A stretch of DNA of 5,934 nucleotides, taken from Pseudomonadota bacterium (lineage in GTDB: Bacteria; Pseudomonadota; Gammaproteobacteria; Burkholderiales; SCOH01). The notes under the pieces were generated by a model. The model saw only the letters and a list, made by a program, of their open reading frames with translations. It searched no databases and was not told the origin of the DNA. Position numbers and translations under genes: made by a program. The stretch is from the NCBI GenBank assembly GCA_030917985.1, contig JAUPTR010000264.1:1-5934 (forward strand). Reading direction: 5' to 3'. This document shows, in pieces, positions 1 through 5,934 of the stretch (positions are counted from its first letter, which is position 1; each line of letters starts with the position of its first letter).

Positions 1-723
1 CTGTTTCAGCGCCTGGTTGGCAAAATCCACGCCGTATCGCTGTTGCAGCGATGGATACTGATCCAGGCTGACAGATGCAATCAGCAGCGGTCGCGGTGTC
101 TGGGTGCGTAGTTGCAACTCCTGCTCTACCAAGGCGCGTATGCCCTGCTGATTCCAGACTTGCAGCAGCGGGTCGATTTGCGCGTTGCGTTGTGCGGCAT
201 CCAGTTGCTGCAACAGCATTTGCTGGCTTTCGCTCAGTTGCCGCAAGCGCAGCACGGTTTCGGCCCAGATGCCGAGGTCGTTGAACATGCGCCGCTGTTC
301 GCCGCTCAGATGGCGTGGTTTGTCGTCGATGATGCAGGGTGTGCCAATGTTGTAGCCCTCGGCATTGCGCAACGGCCGGCCGGCGTAAAAGCGGATATTC
401 GGGCCACCGGTCACCAGCGGGTTGTCGGCAAAACGCTCGTCGGCGGGCGCATTTTCAATGATGAACAGGTCGTTGCCGAGAATGGCGTGACCACAAAAAG
501 AAACATCACGCGGCGTCTCGCGCACCGGCAGGCCCACGCACGATTTGAACCACTGGCGATTCAGGTCGACCAGCGATACCAGTGCAATCGGCACCGCGAA
601 CAGGTGCTGCGCAATGCGTGTAATCCGGTCAAACGCCTCTTCGTCCGGGGTGTCGAGTAACTGCATGCGCTGCAAGGACGCAAGGCGTTGTTCTTCGTTG
701 GCGGGGCGGGCTGGCGTTTGCAT
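1..723 (-). CDS. GAF-domain protein with C-terminal GGDEF-like domain, 3' end outside window
   Basis: An open frame of 241 codons runs without a stop from the ATG at 723 to the left edge, so the C-terminus is missing. Residues about 10-160 match the cytosolic GAF sensor domain common in proteobacterial signalling proteins: RLASLQRMQLLDTP (13-26), FDRITRIAQHLF (31-42), VPIALVSLVD (44-53), RQWFKS (56-61), ETPRDVSFCGHAIL (69-82), RFADNPLV (97-104) and IRFYAGRPL (110-118). A Gln-rich, probably coiled-coil linker (about 155-183) leads into the start of a GGDEF-like fold (DPLLQVWNQQG, 184-194; SLDQYPSLQQRYG, 219-231). No signal peptide or membrane segment is seen, so it is probably cytoplasmic; the GAF ligand is unknown. 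The GGDEF part looks degenerate (see findings), so active c-di-GMP synthesis is doubtful. The start at 723 has AGG (733-735) nine bases upstream; an in-frame ATG at 732 is the alternative. It lies 49 bases after amrS, same strand, possibly co-transcribed. Confidence 0.85.
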   Translation of the reverse strand, partial: MQTPARPANEEQRLASLQRMQLLDTPDEEAFDRITRIAQHLFAVPIALVSLVDLNRQWFKSCVGLPVRETPRDVSFCGHAILGNDLFIIENAPADERFADNPLVTGGPNIRFYAGRPLRNAEGYNIGTPCIIDDKPRHLSGEQRRMFNDLGIWAETVLRLRQLSESQQMLLQQLDAAQRNAQIDPLLQVWNQQGIRALVEQELQLRTQTPRPLLIASVSLDQYPSLQQRYGVDFANQALKQ

Positions 724-732
724 GGGCGGCAT

Positions 733-735
733 CCT
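733..735 (-). promoter_or_regulatory. Ribosome binding site of the GAF-domain gene
   Basis: On the minus strand AGG, followed by the A of an ATG to read AGGA, sits nine bases before the ATG at 723. This spacing favours 723 over the in-frame ATG at 732, for which the motif would be immediately adjacent and unusable. Confidence 0.5.
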
Positions 736-772
736 GTTCGGGTGGGGCGTGTTCAATATAGTTCATCTTTGG

Positions 773-1849
773 CTACGCCATACGGATGGGAATCCGGCGG
801 CGTCCGAACTGGCCGGCTTGCGCGGCAAAGTGGCCGGCAATGCGGCTGCCGCAGCTGCACTGGCCGCTCGGGTTGAGCCGGTAATGATTGATCTGGTGCC
901 AGTCACGCTCAATCATTGCCTGACTGCAGTGGGGGCAATAGGTGGTGCCGCCCTCCCGGTCGATGATGTTGCCGGTGTAGACGTAACGCAGCCCCTTGCT
1001 GCGGGCAATGCCGCACGCACGCTGGAGCGTGGCTGCCGGGGTGGATTCGATCTCCCGCAGCTTGTGGTCGGGGTGAAACGCGGTGAAGTGCAGCGGCACG
1101 TCCGGGCTCAGGTTTTCGGCAATCCATTCACACATGGCGTGCAGCTCGCTGTCCGAGTCGTTGAGGCCAGGGATGAGCAGGGTGGTGATTTCGTACCAGA
1201 CCTTGGCCTCATGTTGCAGATAGCGCAAAGTCTCGAGCACCGGCTGCAGGTGTGAGCCAGTCTGTTTCAGGTAAAAGGCGTCGCTGAATGCCTTGAGGTC
1301 GACGTTGGCAGCATCCATTTTTGCGTAGAAGTCGGCCCGTGCCTCGTCGTGCATGTAGCCGGCGGTGACGGCGACTGTCTTGATGCCTTGCTCATGGCAG
1401 GCGTCGGCAACATCCATCGCGTATTCGGCAAAAATCACCGGGTCGTTATAGGTAAACGCCACGCTCTGGCAGCCATGGGCTGCTGCGGCGTCGGCAATGG
1501 CCTGCGGGCTGGCTTGATCCATCAGAATGTCCATCTCCCGCGATTTGCTGATATCCCAGTTCTGACAGAATTTGCACGCCAGATTGCAGCCGGCGGTGCC
1601 GAAGCTCAATACGCTGGAGCCGGGATAGAAATGATTGAGCGGCTTTTTTTCGATCGGATCGATGCAGAAGCCGGACGAACGGCCGTAAGTGGTCAGCGCC
1701 ATCTGGCCGCCAAGATTCTGGCGGACAAAGCAGGCGCCACGCTGGCCTTCCTGCAGGCGGCAGTCGCGGGGGCACAGGTCGCATTGAATGCGGCCATCCG
1801 CCAGTGGGTGCCAGTAGCGGCCGGGGTAAAAGGTTGCGGGAGTGGTCAT
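773..1849 (-). CDS. amrS: AmmeMemoRadiSam system radical SAM enzyme AmrS
   Basis: Radical SAM protein of 358 residues, related to the pyruvate formate-lyase activating enzyme group and found together with AmrA and AmrB. Its substrate is not known to me. The CxxxCxxC iron-sulfur motif is visible as GCNLACKFCQNW (Cys88, 92, 95), preceded by SFGTAG. An N-terminal Cys cluster typical of this family lies at Cys23, 26, 30 and 40 (CDLCPRDC ... GAC), and a C-terminal zinc-ribbon-like set at Cys305, 308, 331 and 333. KPLNHFYPG and TYNDPVIFAEYA are further family-like segments. Soluble; no signal peptide. The frame opens at 1864, but the ATG at 1849 is chosen because AAAGGG (1855-1860) lies five bases upstream and MTTPATFYPGRYW is a natural N-terminus. 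It follows amrA after 67 bases. The last Cys pair is spaced CxC, where CxxC is what I recall for the family. Confidence 0.95.
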   Translation of the reverse strand: MTTPATFYPGRYWHPLADGRIQCDLCPRDCRLQEGQRGACFVRQNLGGQMALTTYGRSSGFCIDPIEKKPLNHFYPGSSVLSFGTAGCNLACKFCQNWDISKSREMDILMDQASPQAIADAAAAHGCQSVAFTYNDPVIFAEYAMDVADACHEQGIKTVAVTAGYMHDEARADFYAKMDAANVDLKAFSDAFYLKQTGSHLQPVLETLRYLQHEAKVWYEITTLLIPGLNDSDSELHAMCEWIAENLSPDVPLHFTAFHPDHKLREIESTPAATLQRACGIARSKGLRYVYTGNIIDREGGTTYCPHCSQAMIERDWHQINHYRLNPSGQCSCGSRIAGHFAAQAGQFGRRRIPIRMA

Positions 1850-1854
1850 TTTGG

Positions 1855-1860
1855 CCCTTT
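1855..1860 (-). promoter_or_regulatory. Ribosome binding site of amrS
   Basis: Minus-strand AAAGGG lies five bases before the ATG at 1849. It falls inside the codons that a start at 1864 would use, and so decides for the shorter AmrS protein. Confidence 0.6.
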
Positions 1861-1907
1861 CCATGAATCGGTTGGCAGGGCGCGGGGTTGTTATTGCTTT
1901 TGCCGCG

Positions 1908-1922
1908 ACGTGAGTTTCACGT
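1908..1922. repeat. Short inverted repeat over the amrA stop codon
   Basis: ACGTGA, a 3-base loop, then TCACGT: a perfect 6-bp stem. On the minus strand it includes the amrA TGA (1919-1917) and the first bases of the amrA-amrS gap. There is no following U-run, so it is not a typical intrinsic terminator. It could mark a 3' end or processing site, or be chance. Confidence 0.4.
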
Positions 1923-2483
1923 TGCTGTTGGTTGGGCTTCTTGCCACTTCTGTACCGTATAGCGCCAGAGTTGCACGTCGTCCGACCAGTAATCTGCCGG
2001 CAAGCCGGCTTTGCGTTTCAGTTGTGCCATAAAGACCGCCGGGGTCGGCAATTGTTCCCACACCTGCGGCAAAAATGTCGAGCGGCGGCCGTGGGCGGCG
2101 AAGATCACGCCATCGATTCCGGGTCGCAGCTGGCGCAGTGCATCGGCCTCGTCATGCCAGCTTAATGGCTGCGGTGTCGACAGCAGCGAAACTTCAATCG
2201 TGGTGATGTCGATTTCGCCGGCACGCAGTGGCGCAAAACGCGAGTCGTTCAACGCTGCTGCCACCGCGTTGTGGCAAACGTCGTCGCGCAGCGGGCGCCA
2301 TGCCTCCAGGCTGCCAATACAGCCCCGCAGCTCGCCGCCTTGGGTGAGTGTGACAAAGCAGGCGCCGGGCTGCATCAGCGCAGGGTTTTCTACGGCTGCT
2401 GCCGCAGCGTCGCCTCGCCCGAGTGCGGCCTCAATGCGCTTGCGTGCCAGTTGCAGCAGGCTGCTGCCCAGCTCCTGGCTCAT
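1917..2483 (-). CDS. amrA: AmmeMemoRadiSam system protein A (AMMECR1 family)
   Basis: Complete 188-residue protein made of one AMMECR1 domain. Family landmarks are visible in order: LRGCIGSLE (52-60, the hallmark LRGCIG), a helix ending in NDSRFAPL (79-86), the strand IDITTIEVSLL (91-101), and GIDGVIFAAHGRRSTFLPQVWEQLP (122-146, with TFLPQVW the second hallmark), then KRKAGLP (156-162). The Cys in LRGCIG is the best candidate for a functional residue. The molecular role is not established; the human homologue AMMECR1 is a disease-linked protein of unclear biochemistry. Association with a radical SAM enzyme and a Memo-like protein suggests a shared, undefined modification or redox reaction in the cytoplasm. 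Its ATG overlaps the amrB stop as ATGA (2480-2483) and has only a weak Shine-Dalgarno sequence, so it is probably translated by coupling to amrB. Confidence 0.95.
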   Translation of the reverse strand: MSQELGSSLLQLARKRIEAALGRGDAAAAAVENPALMQPGACFVTLTQGGELRGCIGSLEAWRPLRDDVCHNAVAAALNDSRFAPLRAGEIDITTIEVSLLSTPQPLSWHDEADALRQLRPGIDGVIFAAHGRRSTFLPQVWEQLPTPAVFMAQLKRKAGLPADYWSDDVQLWRYTVQKWQEAQPTAT

Positions 2484-3283
2484 TTGGGGCTTTCGCAGAA
2501 GGCGAACGAGGCATAACCCACCACCCGCTCCTTGTCACCGGAGGTGTCGCCCGAATTACGAATATCCAGCAGGTGCGGCTCTAACTGGTGTTGTTGCGCC
2601 GCCCGCAGCAGGCCGTGGATTGGTGTGGCACCACATGCTTGCTGGTGGCCGAATTGCTGGCTCAGTTCGAGGATGGTCAGCGCCGTATCCTGATCCACGC
2701 GCCGCGCCAGCGGGTAGGGCAGGTAATGTGACAGGTCCGAGCTAATCACGATCAGCGTTTCCGATCCGCCCCAGGCTTGCTCCAGCACTTCCGCCACCTG
2801 TTCGGCGCTGGTGTCGCCTACTGCCAATGGCACCAGAGTGAAGTGATCCAGCACGCGCTGCAAAAAAGGCAGTTGCACTTCCAGCGAGTGTTCCAGTGCA
2901 TGGGCCGCCGGGTTGACGCTGACCTGAGGCAATGCTTCCAGTTGTTTGCATATGCCAAGATCCAGCGGCACGGTCCCGAGTGGAGTAGCAAATGCTTCGC
3001 CGCCAGGCAAGGCCAGCCCGCTGATCGGCACCCGATGTACCGGGCCGAGCAGCACCACACGGCTGATTTCGGCGTGCAGCGGCCGTAGCAGCGCATAAGC
3101 CGACGCTGCCACTGCGCCGGAGTAGACGTAGCCGGCATGCGGCACAATCAAGGCCTTCGGTGGCAAAGGCAGACGCACTTCCTGTCGGCAGTCCATCAGC
3201 AGATTGCCTATGGTTCGCCCCAGTTCATCACTCTGGCTGGGGTAAAACGAGCCGGCCACTGCGGCACGACGTACAAGTCCCAT
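2480..3283 (-). CDS. amrB: AmmeMemoRadiSam system protein B (Memo family)
   Basis: 267-residue protein of the Memo family, which shares the fold of class III non-haem iron (LigB-type) dioxygenases. Pocket residues of the family are all present: VPHAGYVYSG with His49, LLGPVHR with His83, EHSLEVQLPF (131-140), SSDLSHY (181-187, Asp183 and His186) and ACGATPIHG with Cys217. His49, His83 and Cys217 correspond in order to the metal-binding His49, His81 and Cys244 of human MEMO1 as I recall them. The metal site therefore looks intact. A C-terminal GDTSGDKERVVGYASFAF block is also typical. The frame opens at 3370, but the ATG at 3283 is chosen: it has a perfect AGGAG seven bases upstream and gives the family N-terminus RRAAVAGSFYP. 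First gene of the presumed amr operon, overlapping amrA by four bases. Substrate unknown. Confidence 0.95.
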   Translation of the reverse strand: MGLVRRAAVAGSFYPSQSDELGRTIGNLLMDCRQEVRLPLPPKALIVPHAGYVYSGAVAASAYALLRPLHAEISRVVLLGPVHRVPISGLALPGGEAFATPLGTVPLDLGICKQLEALPQVSVNPAAHALEHSLEVQLPFLQRVLDHFTLVPLAVGDTSAEQVAEVLEQAWGGSETLIVISSDLSHYLPYPLARRVDQDTALTILELSQQFGHQQACGATPIHGLLRAAQQHQLEPHLLDIRNSGDTSGDKERVVGYASFAFCESPK

Positions 3284-3290
3284 CTGTTGT

Positions 3291-3295
3291 CTCCT
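3291..3295 (-). promoter_or_regulatory. Ribosome binding site of amrB
   Basis: Minus-strand AGGAG with a seven-base spacer to the ATG at 3283. It is the strongest Shine-Dalgarno sequence in the window and settles the amrB start 87 bases inside the longest frame. Confidence 0.8.
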
Positions 3296-3300
3296 GCAAG

Positions 3301-3325
3301 GCCACGCTTGTATTGCCAGCGTGGC
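3301..3325 (-). promoter_or_regulatory. Perfect hairpin in the amrB 5' leader
   Basis: GCCACGC and GCGTGGC form a 7-bp, GC-rich stem with an 11-base loop. On the amrB strand the stem ends five bases before the AGGAG Shine-Dalgarno sequence. It is not followed by a U-run, so a terminator is unlikely. It could influence ribosome access or mRNA stability, or be a dyad operator in DNA. The structure is read directly; the role is inference. Confidence 0.45.
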
Positions 3326-3488
3326 ATGGTAGTGCTGCACTATTGCTGATATGCGGTCGGCCCGGCGCAATGCAAGCCTGCTGCTTTAATGTTAGGCCTT
3401 TCCGCCGTATCCGGCCGGGCTTTGTTCCTGCGCTGCGGGGGTGTGCCTAAGTTAATGATTTGATTGCCAATCGGCGTGCAGAAAGCGG

Positions 3489-3518
3489 CTGACGCGGGTG
3501 TCGCTTTTGCAGTAGAAT
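3489..3518 (+). promoter_or_regulatory. Probable sigma-70 promoter of mnmG
   Basis: A -10 element TAGAAT (3513-3518) matches the TATAAT consensus at five of six bases. A -35-like CTGACG (3489-3494) matches TTGACA at four of six, with an 18-base spacer. Transcription would begin near 3525, about 27 bases before the chosen mnmG start. The upstream ATG at 3519 directly abuts the -10 element and would not be transcribed from this promoter. Confidence 0.6.
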
Positions 3519-3551
3519 ATGCGCCCTTTGCTTAAGCCCGCGGATTTCTCC

Positions 3552-5441
3552 ATGCTTTACCCCACCCGATTTGACGTGATCGTTGTCGGCGGCGGACATG
3601 CCGGCACCGAGGCGGCCCTCGCTGCGGCGCGTATGGGCGTGCAGACCCTATTGCTGACGCACAATATCGAAACCCTGGGGCAGATGTCGTGTAATCCGTC
3701 GATTGGCGGTATCGGCAAGGGGCATCTGGTGAAAGAGGTGGATGCGCTGGGTGGCGCAATGGCACTGGCAACCGATATTGGTGGCATCCAGTTTCGCACC
3801 CTTAATTCGAGCAAAGGACCGGCTGTGCGGGCAACCCGCGCACAGGCCGACCGCGTGCTGTACAAGGCGGCAATTCGGTCGATGCTGGAAAATCAGCCGA
3901 ATTTGACGCTGTTTCAGGCTGCTGTTGACGATATTTCCGTCTGCGGCGATCGTGTGGCCGGAGTTGTAACCCAGCTGGGTTTGCGCTTTGAAGCGCCCAC
4001 TGTGGTGCTGACAGCGGGTACCTTCCTCGCCGGCCTGATCCATGTTGGCTTGCAGAATTACCAGGCGGGGCGCGCCGGCGATCCGGCTTCGGTGTCGCTG
4101 GCGGCGCGGCTGCGCGAGCTGCAATTGCCGGTTGGGCGGCTGAAGACCGGTACTCCGCCGCGCATTGATGGCCGCACCATCGACCGCAGTGTGATGGGCG
4201 TGCAACCGGGTGATAATCCGGAGCCTGTGTTTTCCTATCGCGGCAACCGGGCGATGCACCCGCAGCAACTACCGTGCTGGGTCACGCATACCAATGAAAA
4301 AACCCACGAAATCATCCGCGGCGGTCTGGATCGTTCGCCAATGTATACCGGCGTGATCGAAGGCGTCGGACCGCGTTATTGCCCGTCGATCGAAGACAAG
4401 ATCCACCGTTTTGCCGACAAGCCGAGCCACCAGATTTTCCTGGAGCCGGAAGGTCTGCAGACCAACGAAATCTACCCGAACGGCATCTCGACCAGTCTGC
4501 CATTTGATGTGCAATTGGCGCTGGTGCGTTCGATGAAAGGCCTGGAAAACGCACATATCCTGCGCCCTGGCTACGCCATCGAATACGACTATTTCGACCC
4601 GCGCAACCTCAAGACCAGCCTGGAGACCAAGTCGATACATGGCCTGTTTTTCGCCGGCCAGATCAACGGCACCACCGGTTACGAAGAGGCGGCGGCGCAG
4701 GGCTGCCTGGCCGGCATCAATGCCGGCCTGCTGGCGCAGGGTAAAGAGAGCTGGTGCCCGGCGCGTGACGAGGCTTACCTCGGCGTACTGGTTGACGATC
4801 TGATCACGCGCGGCGTGACCGAACCGTATCGCATGTTCACCAGTCGTGCCGAATTCCGTCTGCAATTGCGCGAGGATAACGCTGACATGCGTCTCACCGA
4901 GGCGGGCCGCAAGCTGGGCGTGGTGGGTGATGCGCAGTGGGATTTGTTCTGCCGCAAGCGCGATGCCGTTGCTGCCGAGCTGGAGCGCCTCAAGTCCACC
5001 TGGATCAACCCGCGTGTGTTGCCCCAGGGCGAGGCAGAAAGAGTGCTGGGACAGGCGATCGAGCGGGAGTACAATCTGCGCGATTTGCTGCGCCGGCCGA
5101 ATGTCAGCTATGCAGTGCTGATGACCTTGCCAGGGGCGGGCGAGGCTGTGGCCGACGAGGTGGTTGCCGAGCAAGTGGCGATTCAGGTGAAGTACGAAGG
5201 CTATATCAATCGCCAGATTGACGAGGTTGCGCGCCGCGAAGGCATTGATGACATCAAGCTGCCGCTGGAAATGGATTACACCGTGGTGATTGGCTTGTCG
5301 AAAGAGGTGCAACAGAAACTGGCCACGCACAAGCCTGAAACCTTGGGCCAGGCGTCGCGTATTTCTGGAGTAACGCCCGCAGCCATCGGCTTGCTGCTGG
5401 TGCATTTGAAGCGTGGCCAGAGCGGAAAGCACAGCGCATGA
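3552..5441 (+). CDS. mnmG: tRNA uridine-5-carboxymethylaminomethyl(34) synthesis enzyme MnmG
   Basis: FAD-dependent tRNA-modifying enzyme (GidA). With MnmE it installs the carboxymethylaminomethyl group on C5 of wobble uridine 34 of certain tRNAs in the cytoplasm, using a methylene group from methylenetetrahydrofolate. The chosen frame gives 629 residues, the length of the E. coli protein as I recall it. Visible landmarks: FAD-binding GGGHAG (13-18), SCNPSIGGIGKGH (46-58) with Cys47, IQFRTLN and GPAVRATRAQADR (79-101), RLKTGTPPRID (196-206), PRYCPSIEDK (274-283) with Cys277, NGISTSLPF (310-318), and the second FAD motif AGQINGTTGYEEAAAQG (368-384). Both Cys residues considered important are conserved. 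The C-terminal MnmE/tRNA-binding helical part (ASRISGVTPAAIG) is intact. The start at 3552 is preferred over 3519 because the protein then begins MLYPTRFDVIVVGGG as homologues do, GGA (3542-3544) is well spaced, and 3519 lies at the promoter -10. Confidence 0.98.
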   Translation: MLYPTRFDVIVVGGGHAGTEAALAAARMGVQTLLLTHNIETLGQMSCNPSIGGIGKGHLVKEVDALGGAMALATDIGGIQFRTLNSSKGPAVRATRAQADRVLYKAAIRSMLENQPNLTLFQAAVDDISVCGDRVAGVVTQLGLRFEAPTVVLTAGTFLAGLIHVGLQNYQAGRAGDPASVSLAARLRELQLPVGRLKTGTPPRIDGRTIDRSVMGVQPGDNPEPVFSYRGNRAMHPQQLPCWVTHTNEKTHEIIRGGLDRSPMYTGVIEGVGPRYCPSIEDKIHRFADKPSHQIFLEPEGLQTNEIYPNGISTSLPFDVQLALVRSMKGLENAHILRPGYAIEYDYFDPRNLKTSLETKSIHGLFFAGQINGTTGYEEAAAQGCLAGINAGLLAQGKESWCPARDEAYLGVLVDDLITRGVTEPYRMFTSRAEFRLQLREDNADMRLTEAGRKLGVVGDAQWDLFCRKRDAVAAELERLKSTWINPRVLPQGEAERVLGQAIEREYNLRDLLRRPNVSYAVLMTLPGAGEAVADEVVAEQVAIQVKYEGYINRQIDEVARREGIDDIKLPLEMDYTVVIGLSKEVQQKLATHKPETLGQASRISGVTPAAIGLLLVHLKRGQSGKHSA

Positions 5442-5934
5442 GGATTGATCTCGCGCGTCAGTTGCAACATGGCGTGGCAGCGCTTGGCTTGGTGATTGCC
5501 GAGCCGGTGCAGCGCAAGCTGCTCGATTACATTCTGCTGCTGGATAAGTGGAACAAGGTCTACAGTCTGACTGCGGTGCGTGAGCCGGAGCGCATGATTG
5601 GCCTGCACTTGCTTGATTGCCTGGCGATCCTGCCATACCTCAATGCCTCGCGGTTGCTGGATGTCGGCTCTGGTGGCGGTATGCCCGGCATCATCCTGGC
5701 TATCTGTCATCCCGATTGGCAGATCACCATGATTGACAGCAACAGCAAAAAAACCGGATTCCTGCAGCAGGCCGCAATCAGTTTGCAGCTGGGCAATGTT
5801 ACGGTGGTGACCAGCCGGGTTGAGCAATTTCAGCCGGCGCAGCCGTTTGACGTGATTACCTCGCGCGCGTTTGCCGATCTGGGTGATTTTGTCGCCTGGT
5901 CGCAGCACTTGCTGGCGCCGGGTGGTTGTTATGC
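5438..5934 (+). CDS. rsmG: 16S rRNA (guanine(527)-N(7))-methyltransferase RsmG, 3' end outside window
   Basis: SAM-dependent methyltransferase (GidB) that makes m7G527 in 16S rRNA; loss of it gives low-level streptomycin resistance in several bacteria. 165 codons are visible before the right edge; the family is usually a little over 200 residues, so perhaps a quarter is missing. Landmarks: LLLDKWNKVYSLTAVREPERM (33-53), HLLDCL (57-62), the SAM-binding loop LLDVGSGGGMPGI (73-85), the acidic MIDSNSKKTGFL (98-109) and SRAFADL (142-148). All are in the expected order and nothing looks broken. The ATG overlaps the mnmG stop as ATGA (5438-5441), with GGAAAG (5424-5429) eight bases upstream, so it is co-transcribed and probably translationally coupled with mnmG. 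The mnmG-rsmG order is a classic bacterial arrangement. Confidence 0.97.
   Translation, partial: MRIDLARQLQHGVAALGLVIAEPVQRKLLDYILLLDKWNKVYSLTAVREPERMIGLHLLDCLAILPYLNASRLLDVGSGGGMPGIILAICHPDWQITMIDSNSKKTGFLQQAAISLQLGNVTVVTSRVEQFQPAQPFDVITSRAFADLGDFVAWSQHLLAPGGCY

Larger units (their letters stand above)
3284..3551. other. Divergent intergenic region between amrB and mnmG
   Basis: 268 bases separate the two divergent start codons. The region holds the mnmG promoter on the right and a hairpin plus Shine-Dalgarno sequence for amrB on the left. I see no tRNA, no convincing small ORF with a ribosome binding site, no DnaA-box cluster and no intrinsic terminator. No good sigma-70 promoter for amrB could be picked; AT-richer minus-strand stretches near 3390 and 3345 are only weak candidates. 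A short odd palindrome, GATTGCCAATC (3462-3472), lies 17 to 27 bases upstream of the mnmG -35 element and could be an operator or chance. Confidence 0.7.

Noticed and set aside
112..660. 182-codon plus-strand frame at the left edge
   Set aside because: The opposite strand encodes a clear GAF domain across the same bases, which explains the open frame.
545..1255. 236-codon plus-strand frame
   Set aside because: It spans the GAF gene start and the amrS 3' part on the opposite strand; its composition looks like a shadow of those genes and there is no convincing ribosome binding site.
1349..2745. Overlapping plus-strand frames of 227 (1349-2032) and 244 (2011-2745) codons
   Set aside because: Both are antisense to amrS, amrA and amrB, overlap each other, and have no recognisable domain.
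3160..3450. Plus-strand frames covering the amrB 5' end and the intergenic region
   Set aside because: They begin inside amrB antisense, show no ribosome binding site or domain, and end near the mnmG promoter without a sign of coding pressure.
3312..3469. ATTGCCA occurring twice in the intergenic region (3312-3318 and 3463-3469)
   Set aside because: A seven-base repeat is expected by chance in a region of this size, and the two copies sit in different contexts.
3284..3551. Possible replication origin, because gidA/gidB lie near oriC in some bacteria
   Set aside because: No DnaA-box cluster or AT-rich unwinding stretch is visible in the intergenic region.
4269..5636. 455-codon open frame on the minus strand opposite mnmG and rsmG
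   Set aside because: It lies fully antisense to two unmistakable conserved genes, crosses their junction, and its translation resembles no family I know. Long antisense frames are expected in GC-rich coding DNA.

Overview
The window reads as a chromosomal segment of a Gram-negative proteobacterium, most likely a betaproteobacterium (possibly Neisseriales-like). This is inferred from moderately high GC, the wording of the MnmG protein and the mnmG-rsmG gene pair; no 16S or other decisive marker is present. Nothing mobile is visible: no transposase, tRNA, integrase, CRISPR array or long repeat. It holds six protein genes in two divergent blocks around a 268-base intergenic region.

Left block (positions 1 to 3283, all minus strand, transcribed right to left): amrB, amrA, amrS, then a GAF-domain protein that runs off the left edge. 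AmrB (Memo-like), AmrA (AMMECR1-like) and AmrS (radical SAM) are the three parts of the 'AmmeMemoRadiSam' system. It is conserved from bacteria to archaea, two of its proteins have human homologues (MEMO1 and AMMECR1), and to my knowledge its substrate and product are not established. amrB and amrA overlap by four bases (ATGA). amrS follows after 67 bases and the GAF gene after 49 bases, so the four could form one transcription unit. The GAF protein is followed by the start of a GGDEF-like domain that appears to lack residues needed for diguanylate cyclase activity.

Intergenic region (3284 to 3551): it carries a plausible sigma-70 promoter for mnmG, a 7-bp perfect hairpin just upstream of the amrB ribosome binding site, and no credible small gene.

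Right block (3552 to the end, plus strand): mnmG (gidA), complete at 629 codons, and rsmG (gidB), truncated by the window edge, again with an ATGA overlap. MnmG modifies the wobble uridine of certain tRNAs and RsmG methylates 16S rRNA, so this block serves translation fidelity.

The part closest to an undescribed system is the amrBAS cluster with its adjacent GAF/degenerate GGDEF gene. The other genes are ordinary housekeeping genes.
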